In this document: in pieces, positions 1 to 5,842 of the stretch | Position numbering within the stretch: the stretch's first letter is position 1 | How the letters are laid out: each line of letters starts with the position of its first letter | DNA from: a virus | DNA length: 64,000 nucleotides | IMG/VR virus record: IMGVR_UViG_3300022562_000520 | Location: 1 to 64,000 of that record | Direction: 5' to 3' (one strand) | Notes under the pieces: generated by a model | What the model was told of the DNA's origin: nothing | Databases searched by the model: none | The model's input: only the letters and a program-made list of their open reading frames with translations | Position numbers and translations under genes: made by a program

Positions 1-115
1 CTGCATGAATTAATATGTTAATTGTTTCTTGAAAAAGTTTTTCGTTGACGTATACTGCATCTATTCTACTTTCAGTTTTTATAGAATCAGCAACAAATCG
101 ATTAAGATCTGACAT
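1..115 (-). CDS. Partial CDS, N-terminal 38 residues, unknown (possibly MazG-like)
   Basis: An open frame on the minus strand starts with ATG at 115-113 and runs off the left edge. It begins MSDLNRFVADSIKTESRIDA and has no stop within the window. The start 'FVxxSIKTES' resembles, from memory, MazG-like nucleotide pyrophosphohydrolase-type proteins of T4-like cyanophages, but the catalytic part lies outside the window, so the function is not supported here. It follows tRNA-Arg on the same strand, about 40 bases downstream. Confidence 0.5.
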   Translation of the reverse strand, partial: MSDLNRFVADSIKTESRIDAVYVNEKLFQETINILIHA

Positions 116-156
116 GATATTGTTCCTTATTGTTATTATTTTATGGTTATAAAAAA

Positions 157-232
157 TGGTGCCCCTAGCAGGATTCGAACCTGCACCTGACTTCTTAGGA
201 GGAAGCCACACTTCCTATTATGCTATAGGGGC
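157..232 (-). tRNA. tRNA-Arg(CCU), CCA encoded
   Basis: On the minus strand a complete cloverleaf folds: acceptor GCCCCTA pairs with TAGGGGC, the T-arm carries a standard GGTTCGAATCC core, and CCA is encoded at 159-157. The anticodon stem GCTTC/GAAGT closes the loop CTCCTAA, giving anticodon CCU, which reads AGG. It lies a few bases beyond the stop codon of the 112-residue gene on the same strand. Confidence 0.9.
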
Positions 233-237
233 TAAAA

Positions 238-576
238 TTATTTGCGCCGTTGCTTCTTACGAGCTTGCTTCTGCGATTTCCGCTTTGCTTTACGTTGTGC
301 GTCTGTCGTTCTATTTCTAGTATAATTACTTTGAAAAATACCCATTTCGCTTCGCATACGCACAAACTCTTTCTTACTTAAATGACCAGCTTCTAACGCG
401 CCTTTTAACAACGCTAACATTTGCCTACTGGTAAATACTGTTTGCTGCTGTTCTGGTTCATCGGCGGCATCGTGGGCTTCATTAAGAGCTTCAAACGCGT
501 CTGCTTCATCTAATGCTACTGGAATTTCTTCAAAGTCCGCATCTTCGATATCATTATTTTCTATTTTTTCTTGCAT
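238..576 (-). CDS. Hypothetical protein, acidic N-terminus and very basic C-terminus (112 aa)
   Basis: I do not recognise this family. The first half is strongly acidic (D/E-rich to about residue 45). A middle segment (residues 48-80) could be helical. The last 25 residues are almost entirely Lys/Arg/Gln, as in nucleic-acid-binding tails. An AAAGGA ribosome binding site lies about 8 bases before the ATG. It sits between tRNA-Arg and tRNA-Ser on the same strand, so all three may share a transcript. The charge split would suit an RNA- or DNA-binding accessory protein, but that is inference. Confidence 0.7.
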   Translation of the reverse strand: MQEKIENNDIEDADFEEIPVALDEADAFEALNEAHDAADEPEQQQTVFTSRQMLALLKGALEAGHLSKKEFVRMRSEMGIFQSNYTRNRTTDAQRKAKRKSQKQARKKQRRK

Positions 577-610
577 CTCTACTATCCTTTCTTTGTTATG
601 GTTATATCAG

Positions 611-699
611 CGGAAGACAGAGGACTTGAACCCCAAGCCTGCAATAGGCTCCAACTGCTTTCGAAACAGTGTCTGCCACCAATGGCAGAATTATCTTCC
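611..699 (-). tRNA. tRNA-Ser(CGA), long variable arm
   Basis: Minus-strand class II tRNA: acceptor GGAAGAT/GTCTTCC, anticodon stem ACTGT/GCAGT around loop TTCGAAA (anticodon CGA, reads UCG), a long variable arm built on GAGCCT...AGGCTT, and a T-loop TTCAAGT. The discriminator base is G and CCA is not encoded, unlike the neighbouring Arg and CUA tRNAs. Its first nine bases are also the last two codons and TAA stop of the deformylase gene. Confidence 0.88.
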
Positions 700-1269
700 T
701 TTAAATTTTTTAATCTTCTTCTTCACGCGGTCTTGTTTTAGTCTAGATATACCATCAACAAAAACTTTTCCACATAAATGATCTATTTCGTGTTGAACTA
801 TAAAAGCCGCCAAACCTTGAAATTCATCTTGTGCTATCACATTTCCTGCGGTCTGATATTCAACCAACACCTTTTGTGGCCGCTTACGTTTTTCAAAATA
901 TCCCGGCACAGATAAGCATCCTTCGTCGAAACTATACATCAAATCGTTACTTTCAAGAATAACAGGATTAATTAATGGTATTATTCCCCTATTAATTTCA
1001 ACAACAATAACGCTTTGTGAAACTCCAACTTGTGGCGCAGCCAAACCAACGCCCTTTTTATGATACATGGTATATGCCATATCATAAATTAACTGGTGAA
1101 GTGTTTCATCAATTTCATGAACGAACTTACAGTGTTGATGTAAAATTTCGTCTGGCCAAAAAACCAAAGGCAAAATCTTCGGTTTTAGTTTTGGTGATAC
1201 CCCAAGAACATCAGGATTTGGAGGTACACTAGGTACCTCCAAATTCTTAGTCATTATATCAGTTTGCAT
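691..1269 (-). CDS. def: Peptide deformylase
   Basis: Zinc/iron hydrolase that removes the N-formyl group from nascent proteins. All three family motifs are present: GVGLAAPQVG (about residues 73-82), EGCLSVPG (about 116-123), and QHEIDHLCG (about 158-166) with the metal-binding HExxH. At 192 residues it is close to bacterial deformylases; the first 30 residues are a non-family extension and the C-terminus is Lys-rich. The ATG at 1269 overlaps the end of the HNH gene; an alternative ATG lies at 1254. The stop codon is inside the 5' end of tRNA-Ser. Deformylases are known in marine T4-like phages, where they are thought to support translation of phage or photosystem proteins; here the neighbours are tRNAs and bS21. 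Confidence 0.93.
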   Translation of the reverse strand: MQTDIMTKNLEVPSVPPNPDVLGVSPKLKPKILPLVFWPDEILHQHCKFVHEIDETLHQLIYDMAYTMYHKKGVGLAAPQVGVSQSVIVVEINRGIIPLINPVILESNDLMYSFDEGCLSVPGYFEKRKRPQKVLVEYQTAGNVIAQDEFQGLAAFIVQHEIDHLCGKVFVDGISRLKQDRVKKKIKKFKGR

Positions 1270-1846
1270 GTAAACGACTTACCTTTGGTACGCGCTTCAT
1301 CAAAAATTCCATTTGATCTGCGAGCACTTTACGGTTTTGCAATATCAACCATTCCGCACGGTTAGGTACGTATGGAACATAAAGCAATTCCATATTAACG
1401 TCTTCAAGCAATTTATCATCCTTGTGTTTGTTACATGGTGCACATGCGGTTACAACATTAGTCCATTTGTTTTCACCACCACGTGAAACAGGGTGAACGT
1501 GATCGCGTGTCAAATTTGCAGCATTGAAGGTTTCCCCGCAGTACGCACAGATGTTTTGGTCACGACGAAACAACGTTTTGTTAGTCAATGGAACACGATC
1601 ATAATGTTTCATTGCCTTTGGACTCATGTGTCCCTTAACAGCGATAATCGTGTTAATGGTCAAAATACTTCTTTCACCAGTTTTGGCACAAGTACCGCCG
1701 CGCAGATCAAACTCCACCTGTCCCATTGCCCAGGCGACGTTGCCTTTCGAATAGTGATAGGCAGAATCTTCATAAGTAATCCACTGTTGTGGGTTACCAG
1801 CTGCATCAAGCTGTAAAACTAATGGTAATTCTCTTACCGTAGTCAT
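1259..1846 (-). CDS. HNH endonuclease
   Basis: The protein has a classic HNH core in its second half: CxxC (CAYC, about residue 100), then LTRDHVHPVSRGG with the catalytic DH, then NVVTACAPCNKHK carrying the Asn and the second CxxC. This is the ββα-metal nuclease fold with a structural zinc. The first 90 residues are a separate domain seen in HNH proteins of the cyanobacterial/phage type. Such proteins can be homing nucleases or terminase-associated nickases; the position beside tRNAs favours a free-standing homing-type nuclease, but this is not proven. A good sigma-70 promoter lies just upstream (1904-1932) and the deformylase overlaps its 3' end, so the two are co-transcribed. Confidence 0.88.
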   Translation of the reverse strand: MTTVRELPLVLQLDAAGNPQQWITYEDSAYHYSKGNVAWAMGQVEFDLRGGTCAKTGERSILTINTIIAVKGHMSPKAMKHYDRVPLTNKTLFRRDQNICAYCGETFNAANLTRDHVHPVSRGGENKWTNVVTACAPCNKHKDDKLLEDVNMELLYVPYVPNRAEWLILQNRKVLADQMEFLMKRVPKVSRLHAN

Positions 1847-1903
1847 GGTACTTCTCCTTTTAGTGATATAGTATTTATATTACACATATTTACACAAATC
1901 GTT

Positions 1904-1932
1904 ATTATAAACACAATGACTGTTCTTGTCAA
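1904..1932 (-). promoter_or_regulatory. Sigma-70-type promoter for HNH/deformylase
   Basis: On the minus strand TTGACA (1932-1927) and TATAAT (1909-1904) are separated by exactly 17 bases, a perfect consensus. It lies between the 166-aa gene and the HNH gene and reads toward the latter. Confidence 0.85.
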
Positions 1933-1941
1933 TGGTTTTTA

Positions 1942-2442
1942 CTATGCTGCTTCTTCTAAAATCGCGTAAATTTGACTAAAATCAGTAGGTTTAAAATCAC
2001 CTTCAAGAATTTTATTTGCGATTTTTCTACCTATTCCATAATTAGAATAAAGTGGTTCTATCTTTGGCAACTCGATAGCTGCAAGTAAATCGATAGTTAC
2101 TACATGATTGAACGGTGCGAGGAACTGTACAAGCGAATCTGCTGCATATTTTGGTATCGATTTTCCATTAACGATTTCCTTCGCTCTGCTAATCTTTGCA
2201 GAAAGACTACAATAGGCATCATATAGGCCAGCATTTATTAAGTGCCCATTTTGTAATTTAGTCTTTCTGGTTATTGGTGTGAATCCACGTTCTGCTGGTT
2301 TGCCACATAGTAAATTAAACATCAAGTGATGTGCGCCCTGTAACCAGCAAGATGTTTCAGGATCGCTAATTCTAGCAGCGTTACTCCATGCGTGACGGAA
2401 TGAAATGTATTGTTCTTTGGTGTTAAAAATTGATTTAGTCAT
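1942..2442 (-). CDS. Hypothetical protein (166 aa), TAG stop followed by TAA
   Basis: Not recognised. It is a soluble, mostly helical-looking protein with no clear motif; the Cys/Trp/His-containing stretch SCWLQGAHHLMFNLLCG (about residues 31-47) is its most distinctive part. An AGGAG ribosome binding site precedes the ATG. It ends GCA GCA TAG TAA, so termination is doubled, which matters because an amber-type tRNA is encoded 165 bases upstream on the same strand. Confidence 0.75.
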   Translation of the reverse strand: MTKSIFNTKEQYISFRHAWSNAARISDPETSCWLQGAHHLMFNLLCGKPAERGFTPITRKTKLQNGHLINAGLYDAYCSLSAKISRAKEIVNGKSIPKYAADSLVQFLAPFNHVVTIDLLAAIELPKIEPLYSNYGIGRKIANKILEGDFKPTDFSQIYAILEEAA

Positions 2443-2606
2443 GATAAATTCTCCTATTAAGTGTGTGTTTCGACTATAAAAAATGTTAAATAAGACGAAA
2501 CACGTTAAGGAGGGGCACGACTACGGTGTACCTACGTGAAAGGGATTTTAAAAATCTAATGTTTAGTTAATTTCATCATAATTGTATATATCATTTGTTT
2601 TTAAAC
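2443..2606 (-). other. Intergenic region with short inverted repeat
   Basis: No gene seen. A short palindrome (GATTTT...AAAATC, about 2551-2564) lies downstream of the CUA tRNA and could help end or process that transcript. A TATAGT box near 2475 on the minus strand could serve the 166-aa gene, but no good -35 is seen. Confidence 0.3.
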
Positions 2607-2680
2607 TGGCGCTCGCGGTGGGAGTCGAACCCACGTGCAAGGATTTAGAGTCCCCCGCTATGCCTCTCAGCTACACGAGC
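2607..2680 (-). tRNA. Amber-suppressor-type tRNA (anticodon CUA), CCA encoded
   Basis: Minus-strand cloverleaf with all arms intact: acceptor GCTCGTG/CGCGAGC, D-stem GCTG/TAGC, anticodon stem GGGGA/TCCTT (two G-U pairs), T-arm GTGGG/CCCAC with loop TTCGACT, discriminator G, CCA encoded. The seven-base anticodon loop is CTCTAAA, so position 33 is U and the anticodon is CUA, which reads UAG. The ACTCTAAATC context is typical of suppressor tRNAs in recoded phages. G73 would be compatible with glutamine charging, but the amino acid cannot be proven from sequence. It starts six bases after the bS21 stop. Confidence 0.88.
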
Positions 2681-2686
2681 AAAAAT

Positions 2687-2902
2687 CTATCTGCCAAGTT
2701 TTTGCATCGCCGATTCGCGTTGTTGCTTTTGTGCGCGTTTTATTGCAGCAGCTTTAGCACGTTTACGTTTTTCCGATGGTTTTTCGTAGTATTCGTATTT
2801 ACGGAGGTCTTTAAGTACGTCTGCCTTGTCAACAGCTTTCTTAAATCTACGAAGTAGTGAATCAAATCTTTCTTTTGGATGTTTTAATGTTACTTTTGCC
2901 AT
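2687..2902 (-). CDS. rpsU: Ribosomal protein bS21 homologue
   Basis: A 71-residue basic protein that matches bS21 along its length: the helical [17 protein letters not shown] segment (about residues 19-35), the conserved [18 protein letters not shown] block (about 39-56), and a short basic tail. bS21 binds the 30S platform near the anti-Shine-Dalgarno region and affects initiation. Phage-borne bS21 copies are known from aquatic viruses and are thought to be built into host ribosomes. The stop is TAG. If read through by the CUA tRNA encoded immediately downstream, translation would add 13 residues and stop at a TAA inside that tRNA's own anticodon loop. Confidence 0.93.
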   Translation of the reverse strand: MAKVTLKHPKERFDSLLRRFKKAVDKADVLKDLRKYEYYEKPSEKRKRAKAAAIKRAQKQQRESAMQKLGR

Positions 2903-2934
2903 ATAATATGCTTTAATGTTAATAAAATTAAGGT

Positions 2935-3893
2935 TGAGATTACACCTTTACTGCCTGTACCTTTGTGTCATTATCCCATCACCTGCGACAGTTAGGGTTC
3001 TACACTTATCCACGCCCCCATGGGGTGTCTACAAGCATGACTGCCTTTTTTGAAGTGTGGCGATTCACTTGTCGCGTAAAGCTATTCAAGGTTTCATCTA
3101 CCGTCTGCCTTGCGAGCAGTCAAGAGGGGCCTCCTCACCGTGCGACTCTGCCTTAATGCCCTTCACCTTGCGGGTTCCAGACAACTACATTCACCGAAGT
3201 GTGTAGTATTAAGCCATTTTCACCTTACACCGGACGCGTCTTTGCGTTTTTCATGTAAAAGATAGTTGGGGTTGAACCAACAGTCTTCTGCGTCTAAAGC
3301 AGATGCCTTACCATTAGGCTATATCTATAACTAGCGACGATGTGCGCGTCCAGTAGGTTCGCGATCTTTTGGATCACAAAATGCTACACACCACGTGTCT
3401 TTCCCCTGCCGAGTACTTGACCGTTTGTCAAGATCACTGGAACCTACCCGTCTTAAACGGGGTCTACGGAACCAACAACCTTTAAAACTGAAACAACGCC
3501 CTTGATTGCGGTCTTGGACTATTTGTTCCTACCCTTTATCCATCATGGCTCGTGCTTTGGTCTATCTGGGGACGGGTACCAGCCGTTCTTCATTCGCTCG
3601 TGTTCCCTGCTAGCCCAAAGGCATAACAGGCACTTAAACAAGTGTTCTTTCCCAAATTAGCACTTCCCCCAATACATCCGGCGCTCTTTTCACCGAACGA
3701 CCCTTTCGGGCAGGATGAGGCTTGCGTTTGTTTACCATTTCTGGCGGTGGTTAAGCTAGATCCCCACCTTTCCCCCTGTTACCAAGGTTTATGCCCAAAC
3801 GCGGCAATTCTTTAACATGATGGGAATCAAGTCCCACTTTACTCGACGCTCGCCCGAAGGTTTGTGTCTTACACACCAGATAGTGCTACATGT
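2935..3893 (-). ncRNA. Candidate large structured noncoding RNA (GOLLD/ROOL-like in size and setting) with an internal tRNA-like domain
   Basis: About 960 bases hold no plausible gene, although flanking genes are tightly packed, and base composition is clearly GC-richer than the surroundings. Read on the minus strand the region is full of local helices: GTGT-GTAAG-ACAC, CCC-GAAA-GGG and a second hairpin enclosed by CATCC/GGATG (a three-way junction near 3673-3720), CACTT-GTTT-AAGTG, CCCGT-TTAAG-ACGGG, CTTGAC-AAACG-GTCAAG, GATC-CAAAA-GATC, and ACTACA-CACTTCGGTG-AATGTAGT near 3184-3208. A tRNA-like cloverleaf sits inside it (3257-3328). Giant phage RNAs such as GOLLD and ROOL are of this scale and occur near phage tRNA genes. 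Assignment to either family is inference; strand is chosen from neighbours and the tRNA-like element. Confidence 0.6.
3257..3328 (-). tRNA. tRNA-like element, anticodon UAG, short variable loop (tRNA or tRNA mimic)
   Basis: A cloverleaf folds on the minus strand: D-stem GCCT/AGGC, anticodon stem TCTGC/GCAGA around TTTAGAC (anticodon UAG, which would read CUA, Leu), T-arm GTTGG/CCAAC with loop TTCAACC. It is odd for a leucine tRNA: the variable loop is only about five bases, whereas bacterial tRNA-Leu has a long arm. The acceptor ATAGATA/TATCTTT has a T-T mismatch at pair 2-71, the discriminator is T, and no CCA is encoded. It may be a domain of the surrounding RNA rather than a working tRNA. 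Confidence 0.6.
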
Positions 3894-3980
3894 CAAAATT
3901 TATAAAAAGTGATATAACTTGTTACATCACTATGATTTGTTTGTAAACTTGTATATATTATACATACACAAAAAGATTTG

Positions 3981-4310
3981 TCAATCCCTTTTTTTCATTT
4001 TTTTGAAAAATTCTTCCGCTTCTTGATTTTGTTTTTTAATTACTTCCACCAATTCGCATTTTTCATAATCATCACCATCATCACCATCGTAAAATCTATG
4101 AAAATGGCTTTTGAACCATGGCCCCGGATTATCGGGATTTGGGTCATACATTTCAGCTATATAATCTGCAACGAAAAGTACCATAGTAATAATCAAAGAT
4201 ACTGTATCATCTAAAAGATCTATTAGCCACAGTCCCGTTTGGATTAAAAAAACAATGGCAACGATATGATAAAATGTCGATCTTACATGATGTCTTCCAA
4301 AAATATTCAT
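3981..4310 (-). CDS. Small membrane protein, two transmembrane segments (109 aa)
   Basis: Not recognised. Two adjacent hydrophobic segments (about residues 13-30 and 37-52) are joined by a short acidic LIDLLDDT turn. A hydrophilic, Asp/Lys-rich tail of about 50 residues follows. The start is chosen at 4310 because that ATG follows the TAA of the upstream lipoprotein gene by one base (TAATATG), implying translational coupling; an upstream in-frame start would overlap that gene. It is the last of three co-directional genes for envelope-targeted proteins. A role in altering the host envelope is plausible but unproven. Confidence 0.75.
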   Translation of the reverse strand: MNIFGRHHVRSTFYHIVAIVFLIQTGLWLIDLLDDTVSLIITMVLFVADYIAEMYDPNPDNPGPWFKSHFHRFYDGDDGDDYEKCELVEVIKKQNQEAEEFFKKMKKRD

Positions 4311-4311
4311 A

Positions 4312-5055
4312 TTATTCGCACAACGAAATGCTTCCATTACTGTGTATCATCGCATAAAATTCATCAATGATATCCGTAGTAACATACATTCTTCCACTAA
4401 CATAGTTCATATTATAATTAAAGTCTTTTACTGTGACCAAAAGACACTTATCTGGCACGATATATTCGAAACTGCTTAATCTAATAGTATAGGTATTGTA
4501 AAGTTCATCATAGTAAACTCCAACAATTCCATTTCCTGAATTGTTGTATTGTCTGAAATTAGACAAATAATTGACTATGAAAATAAAAGTTTCTTCACTA
4601 TTATCAATTAAAGCAGTGCCATAATAACCTTCTTCTTCATTTATATTAACTGCGTACATATCTAATACGTCAGCTTTAAAGACGCGTGCGTGAACTGGCG
4701 CTACAGTATTGCTTGTAAATACGAATTCATAATACAAGAATGTTTCTTTAGTATAAGATAGTGTCAATGGTGCTGGCCAGCCAGTTATACTTTGAAATAC
4801 GGCGGTTTGTGCTTCTGTAAAATTGTTTACACTTATAAATTCGTTGTTGATATCTTTTACGTGAAATGTAACAGCCCACTCATTTGGGTCTATACCCAAT
4901 GCATCAAAAGTAATATCGCGATTACTTTCTAGCGCAATATATGCATTTGATAGGCGAATATCAATTGTAGTTTCTGGAATAATATAATTAACAGTAGTAT
5001 CATTACTACATGCTGTCAACAACAGCAAGAAGATCGTTGAAAAAATAGTTTTCAT
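4312..5055 (-). CDS. Predicted lipoprotein, unknown function (247 aa)
   Basis: The ATG at 5055 gives a textbook lipoprotein signal: MKTIFSTIFLLLLTACSND, with lipobox LTAC and the acylated Cys at about residue 16. The mature part looks β-rich (alternating hydrophobic/Thr/Tyr stretches) with no motif I recognise. It overlaps the upstream secreted-protein gene by ATGA, so the two are translationally coupled. Phage lipoproteins can act in superinfection exclusion or as outer spanins, but this is much longer than a spanin. The Asp-free position after Cys (Ser) fits outer-membrane sorting in enteric-type hosts. Function is open. Confidence 0.78.
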   Translation of the reverse strand: MKTIFSTIFLLLLTACSNDTTVNYIIPETTIDIRLSNAYIALESNRDITFDALGIDPNEWAVTFHVKDINNEFISVNNFTEAQTAVFQSITGWPAPLTLSYTKETFLYYEFVFTSNTVAPVHARVFKADVLDMYAVNINEEEGYYGTALIDNSEETFIFIVNYLSNFRQYNNSGNGIVGVYYDELYNTYTIRLSSFEYIVPDKCLLVTVKDFNYNMNYVSGRMYVTTDIIDEFYAMIHSNGSISLCE

Positions 5056-5369
5056 TTGATAAACGTAATCTCGTTGATTGTACGAAGGCACTGTAAAAAA
5101 GTTCTAACAGCGTATTTGTGTGGTGTTTCTTTCCATAGATACGCACCGAGAACTGCTTGTAAATAAAAATCGTTTTGTTCTGTACCAAATCCATATATTC
5201 TGACGCTCTCTTCTGGTGTAATACCTAAGCGCGAATTGATAACAGAATCGAAACCAACCATAGCTTTTGCATAACACGCTTGTTCTTTTGGTGTTAAATC
5301 ATCAGGATCGACATTTGCAAGAGCAGTATTAGTAACTAAAATGCTTATAAAAATAAAAATATACTTCAT
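5052..5369 (-). CDS. Small secreted protein with signal peptide (105 aa)
   Basis: The ATG at 5369 starts an N-terminal signal peptide, MKYIFIFISILVTNTALA, followed by a mature acidic domain with two Cys (about residues 32 and 93 of this start) that could form a disulfide in the periplasm. A GTG four codons upstream is a less likely start. It overlaps the lipoprotein start (ATGA) and is probably the first gene of a three-gene envelope cassette. A lysozyme-inhibitor or receptor-blocking type function is possible; nothing in the sequence decides it. Confidence 0.75.
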   Translation of the reverse strand: MKYIFIFISILVTNTALANVDPDDLTPKEQACYAKAMVGFDSVINSRLGITPEESVRIYGFGTEQNDFYLQAVLGAYLWKETPHKYAVRTFLQCLRTINEITFIK

Positions 5370-5402
5370 AGCATTTCTCACTTTGTGTTAATGGTTTAAC
5401 TA

Positions 5403-5570
5403 GGCACCATCAACGATTCTAAGGGACTATCCTAGTATAGCGTTACACTTGGTAGTAACCAACCCCCTACGGTCTTCGCTTCAACGGCCTAAGCCTCTGC
5501 TACGTATCACACGGGTTCTAAACACGTCGCGAATCAGGATGTGTGCGACCCCAACCGTTCAAACCGTGCC
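5403..5570 (-). ncRNA. Candidate structured noncoding RNA, about 168 nt
   Basis: This gap between two minus-strand genes is GC-rich against its surroundings and codes for nothing. On the minus strand its ends pair (GGCAC at 5570 with GTGCC at 5403), and inside are GTCGC/GCGAC, TTGGT-TACT-ACCAA and CTAT/ATAG hairpins plus a GGCTTAGGCC element. That is a closed multi-branched RNA shape. The strand is inferred from both flanking genes. I do not recognise the family; it is not an obvious 6S, tmRNA or RNase P RNA. Confidence 0.5.
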
Positions 5571-5602
5571 AATTATTATATTACAGGGATTTTAACCTAA
5601 TG

Positions 5603-5833
5603 TCAAGTATTGAGGGGACGAAAAATTTGTTCGGCTTCATTATATTCTTTTTCGCATCTTTTGACAGTTGCAGTGTAATAGGAATCATCTATACAATTAG
5701 AATATCCTGCTGCACTATTGCGCATAAGTTTATAAGCCCTTTGAAGTTTTTCTATTTTTTCATTTGCGATAGCTAATTCGAGTTCCAACACACCCGTTTC
5801 GGTACTTACGTCATAATCACGTGGGTCAATCAT
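5603..5833 (-). CDS. Hypothetical small helical protein (76 aa)
   Basis: Not recognised. Residues 14-45 form an amphipathic, coiled-coil-like helix (LELELAIANEKIEKLQRAYK). A second helix follows with two Cys. An AAGGTGAT ribosome binding site precedes the ATG, and the gene follows the RNA ligase by nine bases, so it is probably co-transcribed with it. Confidence 0.7.
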   Translation of the reverse strand: MIDPRDYDVSTETGVLELELAIANEKIEKLQRAYKLMRNSAAGYSNCIDDSYYTATVKRCEKEYNEAEQIFRPLNT

Positions 5834-5842
5834 ATATCACCT

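Noticed and set aside
1942-2442. TAG as sense codon inside genes of this window
   Set aside because: All four TAG ends have a second stop within 0-13 codons and none joins to a longer conserved frame, so true recoding is not shown here.
2965-3156. A 63-codon plus-strand open frame inside the structured RNA region
   Set aside because: It has no ribosome binding site, runs against neighbouring genes, and its composition follows the hairpins of the opposite strand; treated as chance.
2935-3893. tmRNA or RNase P RNA as identity of the large noncoding region
   Set aside because: I could not find the conserved tmRNA ends with GGTTCGA...CCA at the 3' terminus, a tag reading frame, or the RNase P universal core; size also fits poorly.
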